Assembly (NCBI GenBank): GCA_039819785.1
Contig: JBCBRH010000017.1
Coordinates: 1-64,000 of the forward strand
Length of the DNA: 64,000 bases
Direction of reading: 5' to 3'
Source of the DNA: JBCBRD01 sp039819785
GTDB lineage: Bacteria > Pseudomonadota > Alphaproteobacteria > Rhizobiales > Hyphomicrobiaceae
The notes beneath the pieces were generated by a model. It searched no databases. It saw only the letters and a program-made list of their open reading frames with translations, and was not told the DNA's origin. The position numbers and the translations under genes are program-made. Positions 40,871-49,688 of this stretch are shown here, piece by piece (positions within the stretch are counted from its first letter, which is position 1; every line of letters starts with the position of its first letter).

Positions 40871-42025
40871 ATGCCGACACTCGTCCACTCACAACTGGCT
40901 ACCCCACGGGGTGTTAAAACCATCGGTGTTGATCTACCGGGCCGGGCCTATGACGTGCTCGTCGGTCCCGGGTTGATCGACAACGCCGGACAGACCATTG
41001 CCGCGCGGCTTGGTCGTGTAAAGTGTGGGATCGTGACGGATGAGAATGTGGCCCGTCACCATTTAGCGACGCTTGAAGCCAGTCTTTCCGCCCAGAAGAT
41101 GTTCAAAGGATCTTTGACGATCCGTCCAGGTGAAGCATCGAAATCGTTCGGTGTGCTGGGGCCGCTTTGTGAAGATCTGCTTGAGATGCAACTTGAACGC
41201 GGCGATGTGGTCGTCGCATTTGGCGGTGGCGTCGTTGGAGACCTTGCAGGCTTTGCGTCAAGCATTTTGCGCCGTGGGGTTCGGCTCGTGCAAATCCCCA
41301 CGTCGCTTCTGGCTCAGGTGGATTCGTCCGTTGGCGGTAAAACGGGCATCAACACCGCGCAGGGCAAGAACCTGATCGGCACGTTTCATCAGCCGAGCTT
41401 GGTGTTGGCGGACACGGATGTGCTTGCAACGCTTCCGCCGCGTGAGCTTCGGGCGGGGTATGCCGAAGTCGTAAAGTACGGCCTGATCGGTGATGCGGCG
41501 TTTTTCGAATGGCTAGAGGGCAACGCCGACCAGTTGTTCAATTTAAGTGAGACGTCGCTGATCTTGGCGATTGAAGCCAGTGTGAAGGCCAAGGCCCGGG
41601 TCGTAATTGCCGATGAGCGCGAGGGCGGTGTCCGGGCGTTGCTCAATCTCGGACATACATTTGGGCATGCTTTAGAGGCGTTTACGGGATATTCGCAACG
41701 CTTGCTGCATGGTGAGGGGGTGGCCATTGGGATGGCGATGGCGTTCCGTCTGTCCGAGCGGCTCAACCTTTGTCCACCCGGTGTCGCTGAACGGGTTTCC
41801 AAACACTTAACCGATTGCGGGTTGCCGGTGCGAGCCTGTGATATGGTCGCCGGTGATCTTCCGAGCGTCGAAACGATGGTTGATCTCATGGCTCAGGATA
41901 AGAAGGTACGCGAGGGACAACTGGCTTTCATTCTGGTGCGTGATATTGGGGATGCGTTCGTCACAAGGGATGTTTCCAGTGATGTCTTGAAGCAGTTTTT
42001 GGCCGATGAACTGGTTGTCCGGTGA
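40871..42025 (+). CDS. aroB: 3-dehydroquinate synthase
   Basis: 384 residues; converts DAHP to 3-dehydroquinate (Zn/NAD-dependent), second step of the shikimate pathway. Signatures: 'GIVTDENVARHHL', 'IRPGEASKSF', 'VVVAFGGGVVGDLAGFASSILRRGVRLVQIPTSLLAQVDSSVGGKTGINTAQGKNLIGTFHQP', 'LPPRELRAGYAEVVKYGLIGD' and the metal site 'LNLGHTFGHALEA ... LLHGEGVAIGM'. ATG 40871 ('MPTLVHS') is preferred; TTG 40835 is an in-frame alternative. Adjacent to aroK in the same direction (150-bp gap), as in most proteobacteria. Confidence 0.96.
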   Translation: MPTLVHSQLATPRGVKTIGVDLPGRAYDVLVGPGLIDNAGQTIAARLGRVKCGIVTDENVARHHLATLEASLSAQKMFKGSLTIRPGEASKSFGVLGPLCEDLLEMQLERGDVVVAFGGGVVGDLAGFASSILRRGVRLVQIPTSLLAQVDSSVGGKTGINTAQGKNLIGTFHQPSLVLADTDVLATLPPRELRAGYAEVVKYGLIGDAAFFEWLEGNADQLFNLSETSLILAIEASVKAKARVVIADEREGGVRALLNLGHTFGHALEAFTGYSQRLLHGEGVAIGMAMAFRLSERLNLCPPGVAERVSKHLTDCGLPVRACDMVAGDLPSVETMVDLMAQDKKVREGQLAFILVRDIGDAFVTRDVSSDVLKQFLADELVVR

Positions 42026-42129
42026 ACGAGCGGAATACTTTGATCGTCGAAAGCGCGACCGGGTTGGTTTGCACCGGCCATCCACCTGAAGTCTGTGGGT
42101 CCATGAGAGAGTTGAGCAGGTAATCGGAG

Positions 42130-43431
42130 ATGTCAGTGGAACTGGTTTTGACGCTGTTTGCGGTGTTTGTTCTGCTCGCAATGTCTGGTTTTTTTTCCGG
42201 TTCGGAGACGGCGCTCACGGCCGTTTCGCGGGCGCGGATGCATGCGCTGGAAAGTGAAGGTGAAGCGCGGGCTGCAACCGTCAATAAACTGCTCTCAAAA
42301 CCGGAACGCATTATCGGGACGGTTTTGCTTGGCAACAACCTTGTCAACATCCTCGCCTCATCGTTGACGACGAGCATGCTGCTTGGGCTATTCGGCGAAA
42401 TCGGTGTGGCCTACGCGACCATCGGACTGACGTTGCTTGTCGTCATTTTCGCCGAGGTGCTGCCGAAAACCTACGCGCTGGCTTACTCTGACAAGTTTGC
42501 GATGACGATCGCGCCGATCATGAGTGTGCTGATCGTCGTCTTGCGGCCAGCGACTGTGGCTGTCGAATTCATCGTATCGCGCATGTTGAAGTTGACACCC
42601 TCCACAGCGGACGACGCTGCCAACTTCTTGTCTGGACATAAGGAAATTCGTGGCACGATTGATCTGCAGCACAAGGAAGGCGGTGTGGCAAAGCTTGATG
42701 CCCACATGCTAGGCGGCGTGCTTGACCTTGGCGACCTGAAGGTCGGCGACATCATGATCCACCGCACCAAGATGGAGACTGTTTGCGCCGATGATCCACC
42801 GGCGGAAATTGTCGACGATGTTTCAAGTTCGCAGTATTCACGGATGCCGGTCTGGAAGGATCAGCCCGAAAACATCGTCGGTATTTTGCACACGAAAAAC
42901 TTGCTGATCGCGCTGGGCCGGCATGACTGGACCGCGGGCAATGTCGACATCATGCAGGTGGCCAGTGAACCTTGGTTCGTGCCCGATACCACGACGGTTC
43001 GTGAGCAACTCAATCAGTTCTTGAAGCAGAAAACGCAGATGGCGCTGGTGGTTGATGAGTACGGCGAAGTGCAAGGGCTGATCACGCTTGAAGATATCCT
43101 GGAGGAAATCGTTGGCCAGATTGTCGATGAGCATGACCAGCAGGAATCGGCGATCCGCCCGCAAGCCGACGGGACGGTGAATGTTGACGGCACACTGCAC
43201 ATTCGGGATCTAAACAGGTACATGGACTGGTCATTGCCAGACGAAGAGGCGACGACCGTGGCCGGGCTTGTCATCCACGAGGCGCAGACGATTCCCGAAC
43301 CGGGGCAGGCGTTTACGTTTTATGGGTATCGGTTTGAAATTCTTCGAAAGAGCCGGAACAAAATCACAGCTCTACGGGTGAAGCCGGTCCAGCCTGAAGC
43401 GGCTGCGGTCGGAACGCCGGGGTCGGCTTAG
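42130..43431 (+). CDS. CNNM/CBS/CorC_HlyC-domain transporter (UPF0053)
   Basis: 433 residues. The N-terminal CNNM domain has three to four transmembrane segments ('LVLTLFAVFVLLAMSGFFSGSETAL', 'IGTVLLGNNLVNILASSLTTSMLLGLFG', 'IGLTLLVVIFAEVLPKTYAL'). A CBS pair follows ('LDLGDLKVGDIMIHRTKMETV', 'SRMPVWKDQPENIVGILHTKNLL', 'MALVVDEYGEVQGLITLEDILEEIVGQIVDEHD') and then the CorC_HlyC domain ('DGTVNVDGTLHIRDLNRYMDWSLP', 'AGLVIHEAQTIPEPGQAFTFYGYRFEILR'). Relatives move or regulate Mg or Co; some are annotated as haemolysin. Located after aroB with a 104-bp gap and downstream bolA convergent. Confidence 0.92.
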   Translation: MSVELVLTLFAVFVLLAMSGFFSGSETALTAVSRARMHALESEGEARAATVNKLLSKPERIIGTVLLGNNLVNILASSLTTSMLLGLFGEIGVAYATIGLTLLVVIFAEVLPKTYALAYSDKFAMTIAPIMSVLIVVLRPATVAVEFIVSRMLKLTPSTADDAANFLSGHKEIRGTIDLQHKEGGVAKLDAHMLGGVLDLGDLKVGDIMIHRTKMETVCADDPPAEIVDDVSSSQYSRMPVWKDQPENIVGILHTKNLLIALGRHDWTAGNVDIMQVASEPWFVPDTTTVREQLNQFLKQKTQMALVVDEYGEVQGLITLEDILEEIVGQIVDEHDQQESAIRPQADGTVNVDGTLHIRDLNRYMDWSLPDEEATTVAGLVIHEAQTIPEPGQAFTFYGYRFEILRKSRNKITALRVKPVQPEAAAVGTPGSA

Positions 43432-43486
43432 AGTATGGCATGTTGCGGTGGACGGTTCCGGTGGCTTAGCTGACTGCCGGTTTGCG

Positions 43487-43765
43487 TCAGCTGTCCAGTT
43501 TCTCATCCGGCGTCAGCGTCTTCATCGCCAGGGCGTGCAACCCTGCGGCCATTTCTTCATCTAGCAAAGCGTTGACCATCCGGTGGCGTTCCAGGCGGGA
43601 TTTGCCCTCGAAGACTTTCGAGACAATCAGCAGCCGAAAGTGGGATTCGCCCGTTCCGGGGCTGGAGGCGTGACCCGAATGGAGGTGGCTTTCGTTGATG
43701 ACATCAAGCCGACTTGGTTCAAGCCCAACCATCAATTTCTGACGCATGCTGCTTTCGAGCGACAT
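43487..43765 (-). CDS. bolA: BolA family protein
   Basis: 92 residues of the BolA fold: 'LMVGLEPSRLDVINESHLHSGHASSPGTGESHFRLLIVSKVFEGKSRLERHRMVNALLDEEMAAGLHALAMKTLTPDE'. The conserved His residues in 'ESHLHSGH' (with a loop that in BolA1 types binds Fe-S clusters with glutaredoxins) and 'RHRMV' are present. BolA with a monothiol glutaredoxin acts in iron-sulfur handling and in stress-related transcription. ATG 43765 follows AAGGA at 6 nt. It is divergent from the DnaJ-domain gene, an arrangement also common in alphaproteobacteria. Confidence 0.94.
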   Translation of the reverse strand: MSLESSMRQKLMVGLEPSRLDVINESHLHSGHASSPGTGESHFRLLIVSKVFEGKSRLERHRMVNALLDEEMAAGLHALAMKTLTPDEKLDS

Positions 43766-43886
43766 TTAAGTTCCTTCAAACTTTCGGTGTCATTTTTAGG
43801 TTGGTTATGGACGTTGCGCAACGAACTGCGCAAGTGCGACCGCTAATGTCTTGTCTGAAACGCGACACGAGATCATACTCACGCTC

Positions 43887-44537
43887 ATGAAACTCGAATC
43901 CAAATATTTCGACTCGATCCGTGTCGGCGGTAAGCGGCAACGCTCGACTGCGAAAAACGCCAAGGCAGCGCCAGAGCATCATGAGCATGCGCCTGACTGT
44001 CAGTGGAAGGGCTGTGACAAGCGCGGTGTTCACCGGGCGCCCGCCGGACGCGGTCGTGATGGCGAGTATTTCTTTTTCTGCGTTGACCATGTTCGGCAGT
44101 ACAACCAGTCGTACAACTATTTCGACGGGATGAGTGACGATGAGGTGGCAACGTTCCAGCAGGATGCCATGACGGGGCATCGGCCTACGTGGAAGATGGG
44201 TGGGCGGAACACGCCTGAGGCAGCTGACAGCGCGACGCGGGCCAATCTTGCCGGCGCACCGGGCGGACATGATCCACACGGGTTCTTTGCATGGCGGGCA
44301 AAACAGGCCAGGCAGAAAGCCAGCGAACGGCGGCGGAAGCTAAAGCCGCTCGAAAAGAAATCACTGGATGCGCTGCACTTGGGCGAGAACGCCAGCAAAG
44401 AAGAGATCAAGGCGCAGTACAAAGCGCTCGTCAAAGAGCATCATCCTGATGCGAATGGCGGAGATCGGCGGTCAGAAGAAAAGTTGCGCGAGATTATCCA
44501 GGCCTATAATTTCCTCAAACAAGCTGGCTTCGTTTGA
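43887..44537 (+). CDS. DnaJ-domain protein (alphaproteobacterial type)
   Basis: 216 residues from ATG 43887 ('MKLESKYFDSIRV', the family's opening); the frame is open to 43851. The N-terminal half has a Cys/His-rich zinc-ribbon-like part 'DCQWKGCDKRGVHRAPAGRGRDGEYFFFCVDHVRQYNQSYNYFDGMSDDEV'. The C-terminal J-domain reads 'SLDALHLGENASKEEIKAQYKALVKEHHPDANGGDRRSEEKLREIIQAYNFLKQ' with the HPD tripeptide. This J-protein is conserved upstream of cobS in relatives; its Hsp70 partner and client are unknown. Confidence 0.9.
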   Translation: MKLESKYFDSIRVGGKRQRSTAKNAKAAPEHHEHAPDCQWKGCDKRGVHRAPAGRGRDGEYFFFCVDHVRQYNQSYNYFDGMSDDEVATFQQDAMTGHRPTWKMGGRNTPEAADSATRANLAGAPGGHDPHGFFAWRAKQARQKASERRRKLKPLEKKSLDALHLGENASKEEIKAQYKALVKEHHPDANGGDRRSEEKLREIIQAYNFLKQAGFV

Positions 44538-44752
44538 ACGTATAGGTTTTCACCCGCAGCCGGACAATTCGTCGCCCAAGTACAAAACGGCGTGGCCGCT
44601 GGGCGCCGGGCTGGTTAATGTCACGGTCAATCGAGGGACTGCCGACCCGTACGATGGCGTTAGCGGTGAACCCATCTTTTTTTATTCCAGATCATGGTCA
44701 TGGCCCCCTCCGGCCCCGCCAACTTTTAACATGATCTGTCTTCACGGAAGGC

Positions 44753-45748
44753 GTGTCAGTGCGCAGCGAAATTGCGGAAAGCGTCGGCATGCCCGACATG
44801 ACTGTGTCCGTCGGGCAAGTGTTCGGGCTCGACAGTGACCTTGAGGTGCCAGCCTATTCACAGTCGTCTGAGCACGTCCCTGACATCGACAGCGACTATC
44901 AATTCAATCGTGATGTGACGCTCTCGATCCTGGCCGGGTTCAAGCACAACCGGCGGGTCATGGTTCAGGGTTATCACGGAACCGGTAAGTCGACTCACAT
45001 CGAACAGGTGGCGGCACGGCTCAACTGGCCCTGCATCCGCGTGAACCTCGACAGCCACGTCAGCCGAATCGACCTTGTCGGCAAGGATGCGATCGTGCTG
45101 AAGGATGGCAAACAAATCACGGAATTCCGCGAAGGCATACTGCCTTACGCGCTGCAGACCAACACGGCACTCGTGTTCGATGAATACGATGCTGGCCGGC
45201 CAGACGTGATGTTCGTTATCCAGCGCGTGCTTGAGGTGTCAGGTAAGCTGACCTTGCTTGATCAATCCAAGGTCATTCGCCCGCACGAAGCGTTCCGGCT
45301 GTTCGCCACCACGAACACGATCGGGCTTGGCGACACCAGTGGCCTTTACCATGGCACGCAACAGATCAACCAAGGCCAGATGGACCGTTGGTCGATCGTG
45401 GCGACTTTGAATTACCTGCCGCATGACGACGAAGTGGCGATCATCCTGTCGAAAGTGAAATCGTTCAAGGCCACCGAGGCCAAGCGCAAGGTGGTTGGGA
45501 ATATGGTCCGTGTGGCGGACCTGACGCGGCAGTCCTTCATTATCGGGGATCTGTCGACGGTGATGAGCCCACGAACGGTAATGACGTGGGCAGAAAACGC
45601 CGAGATCTTCAATGACGTCGGATTTGCGTTCCGAGTGACGTTTCTCAACAAATGCGACGAACTCGAACGTCCTATCGTGGCGGAATTCTACCAGCGGTCG
45701 TTTGGCGAGGATTTGCCTGAAAGCGCAGCTAACGTTGCACTGGGCTGA
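44753..45748 (+). CDS. cobS: Cobaltochelatase subunit CobS (AAA+ ATPase)
   Basis: 331 residues. CobS with CobT and CobN inserts cobalt into hydrogenobyrinic acid a,c-diamide in the aerobic cobalamin pathway. P-loop 'VQGYHGTGKSTHIEQVAARL' (about 71-90), Walker B 'ALVFDEYDAGRPDVMFVIQRVLE', sensor region 'FRLFATTNTIGLGDTSGLYHGTQQINQGQMDRWSIVATLNYLPHDDEVAI'. GTG 44753 is the first start; GTG 44759 has better spacing to GGAAGG. It is 19 bp before a MaoC gene. No cobalamin riboswitch was found in the 215 bp upstream. Confidence 0.95.
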   Translation: MSVRSEIAESVGMPDMTVSVGQVFGLDSDLEVPAYSQSSEHVPDIDSDYQFNRDVTLSILAGFKHNRRVMVQGYHGTGKSTHIEQVAARLNWPCIRVNLDSHVSRIDLVGKDAIVLKDGKQITEFREGILPYALQTNTALVFDEYDAGRPDVMFVIQRVLEVSGKLTLLDQSKVIRPHEAFRLFATTNTIGLGDTSGLYHGTQQINQGQMDRWSIVATLNYLPHDDEVAIILSKVKSFKATEAKRKVVGNMVRVADLTRQSFIIGDLSTVMSPRTVMTWAENAEIFNDVGFAFRVTFLNKCDELERPIVAEFYQRSFGEDLPESAANVALG

Positions 45749-45766
45749 TGGTGCCGTGTCGTTCCG

Positions 45767-46231
45767 ATGAGCATAGTTGCCGGGGTGAGGCGACTTGAGG
45801 TGATTGAACCTGCGCTTTCCGTTGGATCTGAGATCCGTGGCACGTACGCGTTTACGGCGGATAACATCTCGAACTATGCGAGATTAGCCCAAGATTTCAA
45901 TCCGCTGCACCATGATGCGGAAATCGCCGGCAAAAGCCGGTTCGGGACACTGATTGCGGCAGCAGCGCATTCGACTGGCGTCTTTACATCGCTGCTGGCA
46001 ACGCATTTCGCGCCTCAAGGTCAGGCACTCGGTCTTGAGTTTTCGTTTAAGCTGCGGCGGGCGGTACGGAACGGTGTGACAGCGCAGATGCTTTGGACAA
46101 TCGTGTCGTCAAATCATTCCGATAAGCTGGGTGGACTGCTGATTGATGTGCAGGGTACCGTGAGTGATGAGGCTGGTACCGTACTCATTGAAGGGCAGGG
46201 GCGTCTGCTTTATCTGGCCAATCAGGTCTAG
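45767..46231 (+). CDS. MaoC-like (R)-hydratase/dehydratase
   Basis: 154 residues with a hot-dog fold signature: 'NISNYARLAQDFNPLHHDAEIAGKSRFGTLIAAAAHSTGVFTSLL' contains the hydratase motif with Asp-x-Asn-Pro-x-His. Such enzymes hydrate (R)-3-hydroxyacyl/enoyl-CoA. ATG 45767 lies 19 bp after cobS; cobT follows after 182 bp. Its location within the cobST pair is probably an insertion into, or extension of, that operon; no chemical link to cobalamin is obvious. Confidence 0.88.
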   Translation: MSIVAGVRRLEVIEPALSVGSEIRGTYAFTADNISNYARLAQDFNPLHHDAEIAGKSRFGTLIAAAAHSTGVFTSLLATHFAPQGQALGLEFSFKLRRAVRNGVTAQMLWTIVSSNHSDKLGGLLIDVQGTVSDEAGTVLIEGQGRLLYLANQV

Positions 46232-46413
46232 TAACCCGTTTGATTGTTGTGCTCGGTGTGCTCGGCTGGATGGAACACATGGCTGATCAGATGAACTCTG
46301 GTCGATGGGGGCGGTCTACGCATGACGTGTATGGGGCCCGGGTCACTCTGGTTGAATGACCCACAACTGACAGGCTTGCTCTCAACTGCAGCAGAAAGAG
46401 GCTGATCCTTCCT

Positions 46414-48327
46414 ATGGCGCCGAGACCTCCCAAGACGCACAACCAGCCGGTTGAGACTTTAAAGCGGGCTGTCAGCCAATGCGTCCGCGCAATATCGGGT
46501 GATGGCGAACTTGACGTGACTTTTGGTTCGGGCAAGCCGCAGCTCGTCGCGAAGTCAGCGAGTTTGCCGGAGCCTTCGCGGGTGCCGTCCGCGCGCGAAA
46601 TCTCGGTCATTCGCGGTTGGTCGGATTCACTCGCATTGCGCGCGGCGTGCCATGATCATCGCCTGCATTCCCGACTGATGCCCACAACCGGTGGACCTGC
46701 CCGTGACGTGTTCGAGGCCGCGGAGCGCGCGCGCATCGAAGCGATCGGCACCAATCGCCTCGAGGGCGTGAAGCAAAATCTGACTGCAAAGCTGGACGAT
46801 GTGTACGCCCATGGCCGCTATGCCATGGTTCGGCAACGTGAAGAGGCTCCGCTTGATGAGGCTGTCGCTCTTTTGGTTCGTGAACGGCTGACGGGTCAGG
46901 AAACACCAAAGCTCGCGCGCGGCCTGGTGGAAGCGTGGCGCCCCTGGGTCGAAGAGCGCGGGGCAGACGTGCTTGATCGGCTGGAAGAGTGCGCGGATGA
47001 CCAGGCCCTGTTTGCCAAGCTGACGCGGGATCTGCTGACGGCCCTTGAATTGGCCGATGACGTGGCCGACGGCGAAGAAAACCAGCAGCAAGATGAGGCC
47101 GAAGATCAACCACCGGAAGGTGGGTCTGAAGAGACCGAAGAGCCAGATGACGGTAGCGAAGGCCAGGATGAGCCCGAACAGCAGGACGCCGATGACGGGG
47201 AAGTCGGCGAAATGGAAGCAAGCTCCGATGAGGCGCAGGCCGACGATTTCGAGTCCGATCCAGATTCGATGTTGGAGGCGGAAACGTCTGATAGCTGGCA
47301 GCCGAATACGTCCGTACTCGATGATCCAGAGCGGCATGGCTACAAGGTTTTTTCCAAGCAGTTCGATGAAGAAATTTTGGCCGAAGACCTGTCGACGCCA
47401 GAAGAGCTGGAACAACTGCGCTCGTTTCTCGATAAGGAATTGCGCGGCCTGGCCAGCGTGGTTGCCCGGTTGGCAAACCGGCTGCAGCGCAAACTGATGG
47501 CCATGCAAAGTCGCGGGTGGGACTTTGATGTCGAAGAAGGCGCGTTGGATGCAGCGCGGCTGACGCGGATTATCATGGACCCGATGCATCCGCTGTCCTT
47601 CAAGAAGGAGCGGGACACGGCCTTCCGCGATACGGTTGTGACGCTTCTTGTCGATAACTCCGGTTCGATGCGCGGGCGGCCCATCATGGTGGCGGCGTGC
47701 TGCGCAGATATTCTGGCGCGGACGCTGGAGCGCTGTGGCGTGAAGGTTGAGATTCTCGGATTTACGACGCGTGCCTGGAAGGGCGGGCAATCCCGGGAGC
47801 GTTGGATTGACCAAGGCAAACAACCTGACCCTGGGCGTCTCAACGACCTGCGCCACATCATTTACAAGACAGCCGATGCTCCTTGGCGCCGATCGAAGCG
47901 GTCGTTGGCTTTGATGATGCGCGAAGGGTTGTTGAAGGAAAATATCGACGGAGAAGCGTTGGCTTGGGCACACAACAGGCTGATGGGGCGGCCGGAACAA
48001 CGGCGCATCTTAATGATGATTTCCGATGGTGCGCCGGTTGATGATTCCACACTGTCGGTCAATTCAGGGCAGTACCTTGAGTATCATCTCAGACAAGTCA
48101 TTGAAGAGATTGAAACAAAAAGCCCGGTTGAATTGATTGCCATCGGCATAGGCCATGACGTGACGCGCTATTACCGGCGGGCGGTCACCATCACCGATCC
48201 AAGCGAACTTGCCGGCGCGATGACCGACCAACTGGTTGGCCTGTTTGAAGATGGCGGGTCGGCGGATACGCACATGTCACGCGGCGCAGGTCTTCGGGCG
48301 AAGGGACAACGACAGGCCAGCCAATAG
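46414..48327 (+). CDS. cobT: Cobaltochelatase subunit CobT
   Basis: 637 residues. N-terminal CobT domain begins 'LKRAVSQCVRAISGDGELDVTF'. A strongly acidic low-complexity linker (about 215-290, Asp/Glu/Gln-rich) separates it from a C-terminal VWA domain with the MIDAS motif 'DNSGSMRG' (from residue 414), 'TLERCGVKVEILGFTTRAWKGGQSRERW', 'KRSLALMMREGLLKENIDGEALAWAHNRLMGRPEQRRILMMISDGAPVDDSTLS' and 'IGIGHDVTRYYRRAVTITDPSELAGAM'. CobT forms the chaperone-like ring with CobS. ATG 46414 is the start. Confidence 0.95.
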   Translation: MAPRPPKTHNQPVETLKRAVSQCVRAISGDGELDVTFGSGKPQLVAKSASLPEPSRVPSAREISVIRGWSDSLALRAACHDHRLHSRLMPTTGGPARDVFEAAERARIEAIGTNRLEGVKQNLTAKLDDVYAHGRYAMVRQREEAPLDEAVALLVRERLTGQETPKLARGLVEAWRPWVEERGADVLDRLEECADDQALFAKLTRDLLTALELADDVADGEENQQQDEAEDQPPEGGSEETEEPDDGSEGQDEPEQQDADDGEVGEMEASSDEAQADDFESDPDSMLEAETSDSWQPNTSVLDDPERHGYKVFSKQFDEEILAEDLSTPEELEQLRSFLDKELRGLASVVARLANRLQRKLMAMQSRGWDFDVEEGALDAARLTRIIMDPMHPLSFKKERDTAFRDTVVTLLVDNSGSMRGRPIMVAACCADILARTLERCGVKVEILGFTTRAWKGGQSRERWIDQGKQPDPGRLNDLRHIIYKTADAPWRRSKRSLALMMREGLLKENIDGEALAWAHNRLMGRPEQRRILMMISDGAPVDDSTLSVNSGQYLEYHLRQVIEEIETKSPVELIAIGIGHDVTRYYRRAVTITDPSELAGAMTDQLVGLFEDGGSADTHMSRGAGLRAKGQRQASQ

Positions 48328-48490
48328 TTGCAGGATAAGCACCTGGCGGCCGGAAATGGTAACCATTCGCACGGACTCATTCTGTTCAGTCTCACCTTTT
48401 TCTTATTTTCGTGTCTGTTGGATGATGGCGCGCGATGTGCCCGCCAAATCCTTTTAAAGCGGTTCGCATACCTGCATTGGGGCCGAGAAT

Positions 48491-49582
48491 TTGAACAGGC
48501 TTTTCCGATTTATCCAACGTCTCGCAAGGCGGCGCTTTTATGCGCTTCTAGCAGTCGGCGCGATCGTTACCTCCGGGCTTGCGTTCGCTGAACCCAAGCC
48601 AAATCCGTACAAGCTCAAAGCGCAGTCCCTGGCGGTGAAAGCGACACCGCTTTCAAGCTTTGACAAGGTCAATATCGGTCGGACAACGTTTGGGTCGTTG
48701 GAGTGGATCGGCGGGCTGCGGCTGAAGTCAACAAACAAATCGTTCGGCGGGTTGTCGGGACTGGCAATTGATCCAGACGGTACCGGGTTCGTTGCCGTGT
48801 CGGATGCTGGCACGTGGATCACGGGGGCGATCGACCGGAAGGGCGCAAAGGCCACGGGGATTTCGCGTGCACGGATCGGGCCGTTGTTGGCATTGAGCGG
48901 TCAGCCACTTGGGCGGGACCGTGATCGCGATGCGGAAGCGGTGGCATTGTCGGGCGGGACTGTCCGCAATGGGCGATTGCTGATTGCCTTTGAGCAAAAC
49001 CATCGCATTGGACGCTTCAACATTTCGAAAGCCGGGGTCACTCGGCCCAGTTCCTATGTGGCCCCTAGGAAACCCGATCCGCGTATTCGTTCTGGAAAGG
49101 GATTTGAGGCTATTGCTGTCTTAGAGGGTGGGCGCTTCCGAGGGTCTCTTGTGGCGATTGCCGAGCGGCGGCACTCGAAACAGGGGCACCATAGTGGTTG
49201 GATCTGGGTGCGTGGTCAGCCGAAACGATTTTCAATCGTAGACAAGGGCGGGCACGACATTACGGATGTCGCGTCGTTACCGGATGGTGGGATGTTGCTG
49301 CTCGAGCGGCGTTTCCGGTGGCTGGAGGGGATACGGTTTCGCATTCGGCATATTCCAGCGCGAGTCTTGCGACCTGGTGCCGTGCTGGATGGTGAGGTCT
49401 TGATTGAGTCTGACCTCTCGCAAAACATTGACAATATGGAAGCGTTGGCTGTTCGCCGCGATGCAGGCGGCGGATTCGTCTTAACGGTCTTGTCGGATGA
49501 CAACTTTAACCCAATTCTCCAACAAACCTTACTGTTGGAGTTTAAGTGGCGGCCGAGCGCGCAGCAGGTGTCGGTGAATTGA
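48491..49582 (+). CDS. Exported esterase-like-activity-of-phytase family protein
   Basis: 363 residues. The N-terminus 'RLARRRFYALLAVGAIVTSGLAFA' is a signal peptide. The mature part is a beta-propeller of the phytase-esterase-like family: 'SLEWIGGLRLKSTNKSFGGLSGLAIDPDGTGFVAVSDAGTWITG', 'DRDRDAEAVALSGG', 'IAFEQNHRIGRF', 'GFEAIAVLEGGRF', 'DITDVASLPDGGMLLLERRFRWLEGIRFRI', 'NIDNMEALAVRRD'. TTG 48491 is the likely start, though no ATG is nearby. It follows cobT in the same direction, an arrangement shared with several alphaproteobacteria. Substrate is unknown. Confidence 0.85.
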   Translation: MNRLFRFIQRLARRRFYALLAVGAIVTSGLAFAEPKPNPYKLKAQSLAVKATPLSSFDKVNIGRTTFGSLEWIGGLRLKSTNKSFGGLSGLAIDPDGTGFVAVSDAGTWITGAIDRKGAKATGISRARIGPLLALSGQPLGRDRDRDAEAVALSGGTVRNGRLLIAFEQNHRIGRFNISKAGVTRPSSYVAPRKPDPRIRSGKGFEAIAVLEGGRFRGSLVAIAERRHSKQGHHSGWIWVRGQPKRFSIVDKGGHDITDVASLPDGGMLLLERRFRWLEGIRFRIRHIPARVLRPGAVLDGEVLIESDLSQNIDNMEALAVRRDAGGGFVLTVLSDDNFNPILQQTLLLEFKWRPSAQQVSVN

Positions 49583-49688
49583 CTGCGCCTCCATCTTAGC
49601 TTGTGGTAAGAATGGTGCGCGTTGAATAATGACCGCCGGGGCCGTCCTATTTCTGGATTGACCGAGTTTTGTTTTCTTGAGGATCAGC

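Noticed and set aside
44538..44752. Cobalamin riboswitch upstream of cobS
   Set aside because: No B12-box or matching stem arrangement was found in the 215 bp; the upstream DnaJ gene is close.
46627..48000. Long open frame antisense to cobT (about 457 codons)
   Set aside because: cobT on the plus strand has its VWA MIDAS motif and acidic linker; the antisense translation has no recognisable domain.
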